Origin: Earliella scabrosa
Taxonomy: Eukaryota; Basidiomycota; Agaricomycetes; Polyporales; Polyporaceae
Length of the DNA stretch: 64,000 bases
Assembly: GCA_022605405.1 (NCBI GenBank)
Contig: JABYQQ010000020.1
Location: 712,436-776,435 of the forward strand
Reading direction: 5' to 3'
Shown: one piece after another, positions 49,504-60,465 of the stretch
Position numbering within the stretch: the stretch's first letter is position 1
Layout of the letters: every line of letters starts with the position of its first letter
Program-made: the position numbers and the translations under genes
The notes under the pieces: model-generated
Told to the model about the DNA's origin: nothing
Databases searched by the model: none
Seen by the model: only the letters and a program-made list of their open reading frames with translations

Positions 49504-51563
49504 ATGCCGCGCACCCCTTCCACGTCAATTGACCCCTCTCCCGCCCACTCAACCATCGTCGATGACGGCAATGCTCACAAGCTTTCGACTGCGCGCCGAT
49601 ACCTGCTTCTGGTCATTTTCTGTCTCGCGCAGTTTTTGGACGCATTCAACAATACAGCCCTATTCTCTGCTATACCAGACGTCGTCTATTCGCTTCAGAT
49701 CACCGAGGCCGAGTCGACATGGCTTATCAGCGCATTTCAGCTGACATTCGCCTCCTTTTTGCTCATTGTGCGCCTCGCTCCCTTGAGCCTTCAGAAGACT
49801 GACACTGATATTCCGCATGCTTATGAAGAGCGGGCGTATCAGCGATGTCTACAATCCGAGTCAGTCCACATCATACGTGGTTTTCGGTGTTGACACAAGG
49901 ATCATGCCGTTGACGTGCTTACAATTATAGAGGTTGCATTCATTAGCGGGGTAGCAGGCCTTGGTGTGCTCTCCATTGGTGCCGGGTTTGTCAGGAGCAA
50001 GATTCCTCTGATAGTACTCCGCGCACTTAGCGGCATCAGTAGGCATTGCCGGCTCTGTCTCGTCATCGACGGAATACTCACGTTTTGCATGATCGTCAGC
50101 TGCAGCTATGACTATCCCCTCTGCCCTGACGCTCCTTGTCGATGTCTTCCCGGAGCCGACAGAACAAGCACGCGCCATCGGGGCGTTTGGCGGCTGCGGC
50201 GGGATCGGTATAAGTGAGGCGCTACCTCCCCTTCTGCGCGTGAGCCGTAGCTCAACACGTCTACAGCACTCGGTCTCGTTGTTGGCGCAATTCTGGTGCA
50301 GTATTCCTCCTGGACATGGGTGTTCTGGTTTGTTGCCATCGTCTGCATACCGATTGCGACCCTCAGCGTGTTCCTCATCCCCAAGCAAGCGCCACGGCTG
50401 AACGACGCTCAGGTTGCGGCTCGTGGGGGCGCACGTTGGAGAGTGCTGGATATAACAGGGGTGTCCATTCTCACTGGTACGTTCCATGACTAGACTTGTA
50501 CTCAATCTAGCCTCTGATTTACTTGCGCATACAGCCACTCTGATCCTCTTCATCTTCGCCATCACCTCTGGCCCGACAGAAGGATGGGCCTCATCAACGG
50601 TACTGGCTCCCTTGATAATCGCAGTATTTCTCGTACTCGGTTTCTTCTACTACGAGACGATCATCCCCGCCGATCGCGCAGCAATCCCGCCGCGGACGTG
50701 GTTCCTCCCGAATTTTACGGTGCTCTTCTTCACTGCACTGTTGCCGTTCTTCTGGTGGACGACGGTATTCAACGTGTACACCGCACTGTGGCAGAACGTC
50801 TGGCACTGGAGTGCTATTTCGACAGCAGCGCACTTGTACGTATTCTTCAATTCGTGTTCTTCACCCTGGAAGGCTTTGCTGAACGACTGCTCTAGGGCTC
50901 CTCTCGGCGTGGTGTCTTTCCTTCTCAGCTTCACTGGCGCACTATCCCGCGTTGTCAATCCGAAATGGATCATCCTAACTGGAGAAGCCCTATGCATGAT
51001 CGCCACAGTCCTCTTGGTGTTTGGCGATCGACCAGCGCGCTACTGGTCGTACATCTTCCCCGCAGCGTTGATTGGCTCTGCAGGTACTATGCTCACGTAC
51101 ACGCACACGAAGTGAGTGGCCCTTGTTGAATGGCAAGCTACTTCTCGACACTGTCAGGCTGATCTCTCCGTGGATCGGCAGCATCGCCATCTTCCGCGCA
51201 ACACCCGCGTCCATGGCGGGCACCGTCGGCGCGATCTTCAACGGCGCGCTCCAACTTGGGTCCGCGATCGGCATCTCCGCCATTGGCTCTATCCAATCCG
51301 GCGTAGCCCAGACCCACGGCGGTAGTGATTCGTACGCAGGACGCGCCGCAGCCTATTGGTTTCTCTTCGCCGTTGTCGCTGCCGAGTTCGTCGCGATGGC
51401 TGTGTTCTACCGCATTCGCACGGAGGACGCTTCGCAGTCCGAGATGTTGATAGAACCCGGGGTCGACTCGGAGAAGGTTGCTGCAATGGGGAAGCTTGGC
51501 TCGGAAGTTGAAAAAGCTAACGGTCCTGATCCGGAATGTGAATCCCAGCCGGTGTTAGTGTGA
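49504..51563 (+). CDS. MFS drug-efflux-type transporter (DHA2-like)
   Basis: Multi-exon gene from MPRTPSTSIDPSPAHS. TM1 is YLLLVIFCLAQFLDAFNNTA, followed by ITEAESTWLISAFQLTF. After intron 1 comes SGRISDVYNPK, the MFS loop 2-3 signature. Then VAFISGVAGLGVLSIGAGFV, MTIPSALTLLVDVFPEPTEQ and LGLVVGAILVQYSSWTWVFW, the motif C/TM5 region of drug antiporters. A central cytosolic segment precedes the distal helices (ATLILFIFAITSGPTEGW, PNFTVLFFTALLPFFWW, SMAGTVGAIFNGALQLGSAI). The C-tail is hydrophilic and ends ESQPVLV. Each frame change coincides with a good intron, so it is probably functional. The proximity to a P450 may be chance. Confidence 0.82.
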
Positions 51564-52043
51564 CACAGACCCCAAGTAGATGACCGTACATGGTAGATAC
51601 ATACGTAGACAGAGTACTTACTAGACGGACTTGGCACGATTTTATTGCGGAGATCCATGGCAGTTGTATACGGGCGCCTCCATCAGCGCTACTTACATAA
51701 CTACGATCGTCCGCAGCAAGTCACAGTCCTGTAAGTCCTGTCTTTCACCAGTTCACCAAACCCCACCTCATATGGATCCCTGACTGCTGCTTGAGGGTAA
51801 GAGCACTACTTGCCTCCGCGCACCACCGGAATACGGTAATACTTATAAGCAATTTAGTAGTGCCAGGTCACAATGTCGGGCATATTCACGCTCAAAGTCG
51901 CGGACATACCGTCTGTTGAAGACCTTCTCCACTTCGCTATGTGGGCATCTTGATTTATCTCAAACATTGAAGGCGGCTAACTCTCCTGCCATAGCAGGGC
52001 TACCGCCACAGCTGACGACGCTGTCTCTTCCTCGCGCAAAGTG
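51564..52043. other. Intergenic; possible upstream exon
   Basis: An ATG at 51872 opens a short frame (MSGIFTLKVADIPSVEDLLH) that might be an upstream exon of the following F-box-like gene, but no clean donor joins it. Confidence 0.35.
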
Positions 52044-53702
52044 ATGCAAGATGCCATCGCGGCACATGCACTCGCGGCCGTCAGGCTGAAGTCCGCCATG
52101 AATTCCCTCACTCCAGTTGGCAAGCTACCCGAAGAGATTCTAGCACTGATCATGTTATGGGTTGCGAAAGACGCGTACGAGGCAGCTCATACCCACCCGC
52201 ATCCTCTCCGATGGATCAGGGTAACGCATGTATGCCACACGTGGCGCACTATCGCGCTGGCCACCCCGGCACTTTGGGCGAACATTCATTACACCCAGCC
52301 CGATGTATTCCGAGAACTCCTGGCACGTTCCAAGCACGCTCCCCTCTCCATCGCCGTGAACGTGGACGTTTCCAGCGTTTCTGGCAGTACGGATTCCTGG
52401 GAGGCTGAGTGCCCACGCACATGGGCTGATATCGAGAAGATCTTGCCTTCGGAACTCCCCCGGATGCAGGAACTCCGTTTCCAGGCCGAAGAACAGACGT
52501 TACAGGCGCTTTTGAAGCAGATGTCCTTGCATACCCAAAAGCTGGAACGGCTGTTTCTTGCCACCACGGACATCGATGTCGACCTTCCCCCAATCCTTCC
52601 CAATCCCGGCTCTATGCCTCGCCTTCACTATCTAGAGCTGAGAAACATCCCCGTGCGTTGGGACGATGCAGTTTACCGACTGCCCTTGACCGTTCTGAAG
52701 ATATATTCGGACTATCCAGAGGACGACCCATCCGCTGGAACCCTATCACAGCTTCTCACCCTCTTGCGCTCTCTTGCGCCGTCCATCGAGATCCTGGAAC
52801 TCGAAAGGACCATCCCAGTTCCCGAGCTAGCACATCGTCCTCCATCACCCGACCAGATCATCTCCTTCCCCCGGATCAAGTCTCTCCGGCTTCTCAGCAA
52901 CATAGACCGTTGCTGTAGGCTGCTCGAGTACTCTTCCTTTCCAAACCACGAGGTCCCCCCTTCCTTGGATATCACAGGAACCGACCAAACCGCCGTCTCC
53001 CAAGTCGATACCCTTGTGCATAGAATCGAGGCTTGCTTCGCCGGGCGAGCGTTCCACACTCTTCACGTGAACACCGGCAAACACGGGGTCCGATTCAACC
53101 TGATGGGATGGATGTTGGTCACTGCCGCCAGGAGACCTCGGAGCTTCGAACTCAAGCTCAAGCCCAACGTCTATCTCGATGCTGTCCGGGTGCCCGGGAT
53201 TGAGCCGTTCCCGTCCTTCGTCACCGTTCTCGAAAAGACACCCAACTTGGCCGCTAATCTCCGAAGCCTCAGTATCGGCGGTATGCATCCCAGCGCAATC
53301 TGGGTCAAACTCTTCCCGAAGGTACCCCTGCTCGAGACTCTAACCATCACCGGCACGCCTTCCCGCGAGTTTTGGGACGCGCTGTCCGACATACGCCCGG
53401 CCGCCGCATCAGACGAATTGGAGACGCCGCTTCCACGCTTGAAGGCCTTCAATCTGGATTACGTCGTCTTACGCGTAGATCCCAACTTCGAGAATGACAC
53501 GTTCTTCGGACCCTGGCGCGGGCTTGCGGTACGCCCTGACTGGGACTTCGGATCCGGACTCCTGAAGTGGGTCGGTTTGCGCAACCAGAGTGGTCGTCCT
53601 ATCGCAGAGATCACGCTATCTAACTGTCAAGGAGTTACGGACCTTATCGTCTTGCAGCTCCAGGCCGTTGTGGAGTATGTCCGTTGGAGTCCGGATACTT
53701 AG
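52044..53702 (+). CDS. F-box-like / leucine-rich protein (552 aa)
   Basis: Single open frame with first ATG at 52044 (MQDAIAAHALAAVRLKSAMN). The F-box-like segment spans about 25-85 (GKLPEEILALIMLWVAKDAY, RVTHVCHTWRTIALATPALW). Leucine-rich stretches follow (MPRLHYLELRNIPVRW, LAANLRSLSIGGMHPSAIWV, VPLLETLTITGTPSREFW). The architecture matches the gene at 46665, but sequences differ outside the F-box, so they are family members rather than recent duplicates. A role as ubiquitin-ligase substrate adaptor is inferred from the family. An upstream exon is possible. Confidence 0.78.
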   Translation: MQDAIAAHALAAVRLKSAMNSLTPVGKLPEEILALIMLWVAKDAYEAAHTHPHPLRWIRVTHVCHTWRTIALATPALWANIHYTQPDVFRELLARSKHAPLSIAVNVDVSSVSGSTDSWEAECPRTWADIEKILPSELPRMQELRFQAEEQTLQALLKQMSLHTQKLERLFLATTDIDVDLPPILPNPGSMPRLHYLELRNIPVRWDDAVYRLPLTVLKIYSDYPEDDPSAGTLSQLLTLLRSLAPSIEILELERTIPVPELAHRPPSPDQIISFPRIKSLRLLSNIDRCCRLLEYSSFPNHEVPPSLDITGTDQTAVSQVDTLVHRIEACFAGRAFHTLHVNTGKHGVRFNLMGWMLVTAARRPRSFELKLKPNVYLDAVRVPGIEPFPSFVTVLEKTPNLAANLRSLSIGGMHPSAIWVKLFPKVPLLETLTITGTPSREFWDALSDIRPAAASDELETPLPRLKAFNLDYVVLRVDPNFENDTFFGPWRGLAVRPDWDFGSGLLKWVGLRNQSGRPIAEITLSNCQGVTDLIVLQLQAVVEYVRWSPDT

Positions 53703-55616
53703 CTCATTAAGTTAGTAGGACCAGGGTCGGGGAACACGTCCCCATGTTGCGATAGTACTTACGGATTTAGTGAGACCATCAAACCCATTCAGCTCGACTC
53801 GTTATTGGGCCTGACCTGCGCGCGATATCCTGTGTTCGTGAACTTGGGCCAACCAAGCTTCAACTACGATGCCCCGAATCCCATCCTCCGAGTCTCCACG
53901 TCCACCAAAGCTGTCCTCGCCTCATGTGCCGTCGCGCGCCAAGAGGCACACGTACTACGGTGGGCGGGTAGTCCCAGGATGAAACTCACAAAACGGAACT
54001 TCTGTTCGGCGCCCGCAGCACAGCCGCAGCGCTTAGTCATAGCCCAAGCGCTTAATCTCTGTCTTCTCTCTGTCTCACCCCCATTCATAGCTGGACACTC
54101 ACCCTGGGGATTTATGCTCAATAAGACGGTAGAGTCGACGTGGTGGTGCAGCCGAAGGCCCCAACTTGCGCCGCGACAGTATTGAGGTGACATGATCTCA
54201 ATGTATCCGGGACTTGCTTCAAGTTTGCTGGAGAAGTGCATGCGATCCCTCTACCGTCTCTAGAGCAACAAGCTGACGAGGCATTCTTGTGGCCTCAGCT
54301 TGCTTCAGGTGTGCTCTTAATCTATGCGATGATTTCCTGATACCTAACAGACTAGATGATTGACACGGATGTCCGGACAAGACAGCGGGCGCCAGAGAGT
54401 CTGCTTCCTCGTCCTCGACCACGACGAGGACCTTGTCTGCCATGCGCGCCCTCAGCCGCGTCCCAAAGCAATCCGCCCGTAATATCCCCTGCGCTGCTCT
54501 TTTGGAAGCTGCCGCTCGCGCTGTCTGCAGACCCAGCGCAATGGCCGTCAGGACGCTCCCTCAGCGGCGTCGAGTGTGGCGTGGACAGATATACATAGTA
54601 CGTGTGCCATGTGTCGCCTCCTCCCCCTCAGCTTGTCCTCATCGCTCGTCCAGGACCCGATCGCCAGTCTTTACTACTTGATCGGCACAGAGCCCGAAGT
54701 GGAACGATACCTTCGCATATTCTCCTCCCCCTCGGACGCCTCCCACCCCGCAACGTTTGCCGTCCTCGATAACGTCGATGAACCCGCTCTCAGCCTCAGT
54801 TCGTCTTCCACGGCGCTAGTCCTCAACTCCATACCACCATCGAGAGCGTGAGTGTCATCCCCGAATACATCGACGGTATTACGGTCACAAGTACGTCCCT
54901 TTTTACCTCCTCTTCCCGAGCTGTAGCCTATCCTTCCCCAAGATGCAAAGACGCTTCAAATCTCTCCCGCGTATTTGCTGGGCTGCGACTTCGACCCCCG
55001 TCACGCCCGGGTAGCCCCCGACCTCCATCGCTGTCAAGCCCGGGGGTCCGCTCAGCTGACGTGACGATTCACCGCCAGGTAGCCACATCCCGCCCCCACT
55101 GGGTGTTCGTGCACTCACTCGGGGCCGGTATCCTACTAATCTCCGAATACCACCTCCATTCCGCCTCTCACCGCCTTTCCACCTCACTGCTCGCTGCCCT
55201 CCATTCGTCTCGCACTCCGCACATTGCCTTGTCCTCGTTGTCTGACGCCGCATACCACTCCGAGGCCAGCTCGGTCACCGTCAGCAAGAAAGAGAAGGAG
55301 AGGGACCCTGGGCGTACCTTCATAGCCTCACTGACTCCGAGTTCCCATTGATCCTTGTACACAGTCATCGGTCGTCGTCACCTTTGAGGAAGCTCTCGAG
55401 TCTCGACATCACGATCCTTCCTCGCCCGGCCAACTTTCCTCTTTTACACCCTAGCCAAGGTTCCTCTCCGAGTCGGAAAGTCACTGGATGCATGGTACGC
55501 ATCTCCTCAGCGTGTATCGCGCTCGAGCCACTGACCGTTAGTCTGAAGGATCGTGAATGGGAGTGTTGCGCGTATGTGTCCACGAACGATTCAGTTGGAT
55601 GAAATGACGCTAAGCA
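53703..55616. other. Region with disconnected open frames, no gene model
   Basis: Frames at 54576-54851, 54848-55351 and 55348-55602 (+) have some protein-like stretches (DPIASLYYLIGTEPEVERYL, HIALSSLSDAAYHSEASSVT), but they do not chain through convincing introns and match no family I recognise. It may be an unrecognised or decaying multi-exon gene. Confidence 0.35.
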
Positions 55617-56285
55617 ATGCTGCCTCGTGCCACAGTGATATACTTCGGCTTGATCCTGTTCAAGTTCTTCGCCAGCGATGAGTTCAAGCTCGGGCTCCCG
55701 ACAACAAAGAATAACGGACTCGCCAAATGGCATGAGTTGCGACGTTTCAGTCCGCTCCTCTACCTCCTGCTCCGCGACGGTGTCATGTACTTCGGCATGT
55801 GAGTCCCCTCGTTCTCACAACGCATATCTCATCATGCTGAGCTGCCGTTGCATCGCAGGATATTCGGTGAGTTGGCTTGATTTTCATTCGGACGAGACAC
55901 GCGGCTGACATTCCTTGCCCACTGTGCGATAGTCGTCAGCATGACCAGCCTCGTTGCCTCCGTCACGATGGAGGGTAGGGCGCTCGAGGGTGGACTATCT
56001 CCGCGTCCTCCGTTGGGGTGAGTCTATGCTTGTCTTTGCCCTCATTTTATTCATTAACTTGTGCCGCGTGGTCGCATTATAGTCTGCGCGTCTGCTGCTG
56101 AACCTGCGCGGGTGCATCGGCACAGCCTGACGGAGAAGACCACGATGCATTTCGACCATCCGAGGTCAGACGAGGGCGAATCGGGAGAGTTGTCTTCGAC
56201 CGACGAAAGCGAACGCGAGACAATCGAGTTGCGGGAGACGAAGATCACTAGCACCGGCACCGGCACTTCAGAAGTGATAGTGTAG
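55617..56285 (+). pseudogene. C-terminal part of a DUF6533-like integral membrane protein
   Basis: The pieces are a TM helix (ATVIYFGLILFKFFASDEFK), then SPLLYLLLRDGVMYFGM, IFVVSMTSLVASVTMEGRAL and SARLLLNLRGC. RDGxxYF and xRxLLNLR are hallmarks of the last two TM helices of this multi-TM Agaricomycete family. The tail with acidic Ser-rich SDEGESGELSSTDESERETI is one frame away from LLLNLR, which suggests a frameshift. The N-terminal helices are not recognised upstream. It is likely a truncated relic; a functional gene with an unusual splice is possible. Confidence 0.45.
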
Positions 56286-56342
56286 ACTGGCGGTGATTTT
56301 GTTTTGTCCTATTTATTCGCATTTCTTGTTGGGACGCGTTAC

Positions 56343-56774
56343 TCACATCCAATCGAACGTATCACATGCACAGTAGATGCTGAGGGGTAGTGCTGTCAAC
56401 AACTTGTAGATGGCCTCGCCTATTCGGGAGATACGCAGGTAGTAGTTCAGTGACCGCGCACGGATGTAGGTGTAACGCGGATCATCCTCCATCCCGTCGA
56501 ACACGGTACGGGGATAGCGGGCGTATGCGTAAACCTGCAGGGGCAGCGCGTCGAACCACTGAGCGGTCCCATCCACCGACATCGACGAGTCTTCGGATCC
56601 GTCCGTGCTTGCATCCGTCAGGTCCGGCGTATTTTCACGGAGGAACTCGATGTCCGCCCCGGCACTGGGAGGAGGCGCTGTGAGAGGGATGTCACCTCTC
56701 CGTCGAATGTCGTCGGGTCCATCGAACACCCCAATGATGTCGTTGGGGTCATCGCCGTACGGCCTGTATTCCAT
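56343..56774 (-). CDS. Hypothetical protein, possibly a last exon
   Basis: The minus-strand frame from the ATG at 56774 (MEYRPYGDDPNDIIGVFDG) gives 143 residues with balanced composition, an acidic middle (TPDLTDASTDGSEDSSM) and an aromatic C-terminus (YARYPRTVFDGMEDDPRYTY). The open frame extends a little upstream without an ATG, so it may be a last exon. No domain is recognised. Confidence 0.4.
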   Translation of the reverse strand: MEYRPYGDDPNDIIGVFDGPDDIRRRGDIPLTAPPPSAGADIEFLRENTPDLTDASTDGSEDSSMSVDGTAQWFDALPLQVYAYARYPRTVFDGMEDDPRYTYIRARSLNYYLRISRIGEAIYKLLTALPLSIYCACDTFDWM

Positions 56775-57322
56775 GGGATCAGTCCGATTGGGAACAAGGA
56801 GCTGGATGTTCAAATTCCGCACTCACGGTCACGATTCTTATGTCGTAGGAGACACCTTCCTTGGCAGGAGGTCAGGCGCCGGTCTGACGGTTTCGCCCTT
56901 ATGTTTCTTCCCCAGAAGAAAGATCTCCTACCCTCTCGTCCCCGCTAGGCCCTGCTAGGCCCCGGAGCAGAATAGCGACCTCAACTCCGCCCTACGTCCA
57001 CCTCGGCAATGCCCACCCACTCGCTGTAACAAGATTGGCAAGAAGAGCTCGCTCCTCGCCCGCCCCAACGTCGACATTCCCCATGGGGAGCCTACCAATC
57101 CCTCCCCCAGCATCCGGTTCAAGACCGTTCAGTGTGCTATGTGAGGTGAACCACCGAGTTTCCTCTTTCCGGCACCATGAGGAAATCTCCGCTTCGTCAA
57201 GGAGCTTGAGAGGCACAGTTCCCCATGCTCGTCCCAGTCATCCCCACATGATCCTTCCGACCGTCGGGGAGGGTAGTGTATCTCATGTTGCGAGCACGAT
57301 CACTGACTGGCGCGTTCTACAG

Positions 57323-57645
57323 AACGGAAAGGCGCACTCGACGGCGGCGCAGGCGACGACGAGGATTTTGACGTCGCAGTGGAGGACGCAATTGCGGACC
57401 GACCGTCAAAACGCGCAAAGGGCCCGAACGGCAAGCCGAAGCTGCCACGCGCGGCCCGCGACAAGAAGTTCGGCTTTGGCGGCGCAGGGCGACGGTCAAA
57501 ACAGAACACGAAAGATTCGACAGACAGCTTCGTCCAACGCGGCGGTCCTGGAGGCAAGAAGGCTGGCAAGGGCGGAAAGGGCGCAAGACCGGCGCCAAAA
57601 CGCCCGGGCAAGAGCAAACGGATAGCACAGCGGAGTAGGAAGTGA
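57323..57645 (+). pseudogene. EBP2: Orphan last exon of EBP2 (rRNA processing protein)
   Basis: A clean acceptor (TTCTACAG, ending 57322) opens a frame rich in Lys/Gly: ALDGGAGDDEDFDVAVEDA, LPRAARDKKFGFGGAGRRS, then GKSKRIAQRSRK before the stop. This matches the C-terminal tail of EBP2, a nucleolar 60S assembly factor, including the FGFGG and PGKSKR signatures. The conserved EBP2 core that should precede it is not present in any frame in the kilobase upstream. It is therefore a displaced 3' fragment, or else the rest was replaced. Confidence 0.65.
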
Positions 57646-58726
57646 TCACGCACACACACTCCCCTCTAGTGCTGTCGATATAAGCTCTCGGCGTTCTCGG
57701 TAAACGCATTGTACGTCGCATGCAATCCATATGCATCAGCCTCCGCTCCGACGAGCGAGCGGTCAAGAAGCCCAGGACTCGCTCAGTTGCCGGAGAAAGG
57801 GCACTAATAGGATGGAAGAAGATGTTCAAGGGCATACGCACCGGCCCAAAAATCTCTCCGATGGTCTCCCGTGCCCCCGGTGACCACCTCCGAAGAGAGA
57901 AGAGAAACAGGGTGCGCGCGCTGTGCAGACGCTGGGGCAGGTTGGTATACAGGCGGTTTCCATGAAGGTCGTTATACATCGGACGTATCGTAGTATACAG
58001 ATAAGTCTGTTCAATGTGTCAGTCGTTCGTTCGGTGTCCTAAGTCCGAGATTGGGGATCACGCACCTATGTCCTTGCAAGACTTGCTCCACGTTCAAGCG
58101 CAAAGCCAACTCCAAGTTGACCTCCGCCCCTCCATCACGAACGCGACGCTGAGTCGAACGTCGGTTCTAGCAACGATAACAGCCGTTCTATACCCAGTCC
58201 GTACGTCAGGCACCTCGAAGGACGGGATAGGTGGAGAGACTCGGGTTTCGGAGCGATGCGTCGACGTCGCCATCATCTTGGCAGACTCAAAGGATGTAAA
58301 TCTCACCTCGGACGTCGTGATCCTCGGAGTGATATAATCCAGCATCCATGCCAGTTCATGCATCCGGCGGCTGAGTAACCGATACTCGCGGACGTAAACC
58401 GAACAGCCAACATGTCCCTCGCCGCGTCCACGCCCATTGAGTCGGTAGGTGACGCGAGAGCATGTCATCCGACGATGGAGTGGATGAACTGGTCTTGTGC
58501 CGCATGCATCGCGCTGGGGCCTCACCAAGCTGAGGATTGCGCCTGGTAAGCTTGCGACCCATGGGATAGTCAGCAGGGACCTCACGACTCTGGCTGAAAC
58601 GAGCGTGCATGATAGCTGCAAGCCTCGAATGAGAGGATCGGCCACAGCATACAGTGTAATACAGGGAGCAAGGAATATAGTGACAAAGCATGCCATGACC
58701 ACGACGAGTGAAGGATAGAGACGTAC

Positions 58727-59345
58727 CGGGGTCCCTGAATGTGATGAGGCTGACCTGCCACTTGCCCGTGTCCTGGTCCTCCGCCACGTTCTAGACCTTG
58801 ACGACCTTGCCCGTGTCACTCGTCGCGATGCATCCGGGGATGTGCGGGTTGGGGTCGAGCGCAAACACCGCGCCGTCGTGCGCTCACAGCGTGAAGCGCG
58901 CGGATGAGACGTGTCGAGAGTCGATGGGAAGCAGGGCGTTCTCGAACGAGAGCTGACGTGGATAGACGTTGAAAAGCGAACAGAGAGGTAGGGGATAAGC
59001 GAGAGACTCACGTAAGACTCATGCGGCTCCCAATTGCAGAGATCCCAGCGCAGGGCCTCCACGGCTGCACCGAGCATCGTACTAGTTGCCAGGAGCATGC
59101 TCGATTCCGCCTGATTCCACTACACTGCCCGCACCTTGCCCCGATGTCGTTGTTGTGCAGATGCGCCCTCTCCAGGCTCGCCGCGTGGCGTTGATCGTCG
59201 GGTACTTGAGGTCCCAGAGTGTTACATCCCCGTCCAGGCTTGAGCTCGCCAGGAGAAAGTTGCGCGTGTGGTCGATCTGGTGTCATTTTGCCTGTCCCGG
59301 GCGTCGGGTCGTCTTCGGCGCCCGAGTACCATATTCGGGGCCATC
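58727..59345 (-). pseudogene. WD40 (PWP1-like) ribosome-biogenesis protein pseudogene
   Basis: Minus-strand segments read, in order, NFLLASSSLDGDVTLWDLKY (about 59270-59200), AAVEALRWDLCNWEPHES (about 59060-59010), a GT-AG intron, then AHDGAVFALDPNPHIPGCIA and KWQVSLITFRDPG. HDGAVxALDxNPHIPGCIAT is a signature stretch of PWP1-type WD40 proteins. Two in-frame stops break the second part: TGA at 58884-58886 where Ser is expected, and TAG at 58791-58793 where the WD Trp should be. No start or C-terminus is found. It is a dead fragment. Confidence 0.65.
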
Positions 59346-59511
59346 GCCTCGACGGTGTTGACTGATGGAGGGGGAGAAGAGAGGTAATCGAGCCATTCGA
59401 GATCTGTCAGAGCGGGTTGAACGCAGGGATAGGAGGGCAAACTGGTCATTCCCAGGGTCGGGGCGGAGCTGGGGCGGAGCACGCGCGGCCCAAAAGCTGC
59501 CCAGCGGGCGC

Positions 59512-59588
59512 ACCTTTTGTCCTAGGTTCGGATCAAGCCGCCTTCTCAACTCCGAAGGAATTTTCGTGCTCCGCACGACCTTTTGTCC
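59512..59588. repeat. 55-bp unit related to the 5.4-kb element, in an 11-bp direct repeat
   Basis: 59523-59577 begins TAGGTTCGGATCAAGCC and continues into a stretch identical, in inverted orientation, to part of the element at 5425-5547 (34 bases around 5500-5533). It is bounded by ACCTTTTGTCC at 59512-59522 and 59578-59588, resembling a target-site duplication. No terminal inverted repeat closes the right side. Confidence 0.6.
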
Positions 59589-60465
59589 CTACTTAGACCA
59601 ATTCCTCGGGCGCTGCCTTTCCTTCTAAGTATAGCGTTTCTCCCTAAAAACCGCTACTATATACCGTAGTTCTGGGCTATTTTGTGCTTATCAAGCCTCA
59701 TTTTTCCGTGGGCTAACTCAGGCTAACTGCCCATCGAGCTTTTGTCGTCCGAGCGCCATTAGGTAAGGCAAGGCGGAGCTCTGCTTTTCCCCCTCATTCG
59801 CCCATTCTCAAATGTATCCTTCTGGACCGCTTTCGTCCTTGTGCTCTGCGTTGTCTCAGTTCCCTCCACTCCCGAATGGGTCCACAAGGCCGCTATGCCG
59901 CAGCATCAGCGCTCCGCAGATCTAGAATTCCATCACCCCGCAGTTGTCTAGACAGTCTGCAACGCAGCTTGAGCCTTGAAGCTTGAACGTCGACACGTCA
60001 ACCCGGCCTTCTCGCTCGCCTACGGTCTCGATCTTCCAGTCATCCAAGCGCTGCCTAGCCGCGAGTTCAAAGCCAGGACAGTCTCTCCAATGGACTGGCG
60101 TAGTGAAGGGGGAAGAGACAGAACCGTAAGGTGTCGACGGAGGGTACGCGGTATGAGGCATCTACCGCAGTGACGAGTACCAGTGAGTAAACGTGCTTTC
60201 GAATCAGGATTACCCCTTGCTTTTCGGGGCGAAGCTGTAGCTCAGTTATCCGTTGTCCGTGCCCAGGCTGTCGTGCTCCGCGACATGTGAAACATCGTCC
60301 AGAGATCAGCGGAGCGGTGTTACGTTGGCGAGCTTCCTCTTCATGTCTCCAGTAAGCATGGCTAGCAGCGCGTGGTGGACCTTATATGCTGCGTGCAGTG
60401 AGTCGGTCTCCATCCACGTATCTCTCTCAAACCTCTCACACCTCCAGGTCAGTACGTCGCCCAAC
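59589..60465. other. Intergenic, nothing recognised
   Basis: AT-richer spacer then the upstream region of the NYN gene. No coding pattern was found. Confidence 0.45.

Noticed and set aside
42989..51563. P450 plus MFS pump as a secondary-metabolite cluster
   Set aside because: No polyketide, peptide or terpene synthase is present between or beside them, and unrelated F-box and protease genes intervene.
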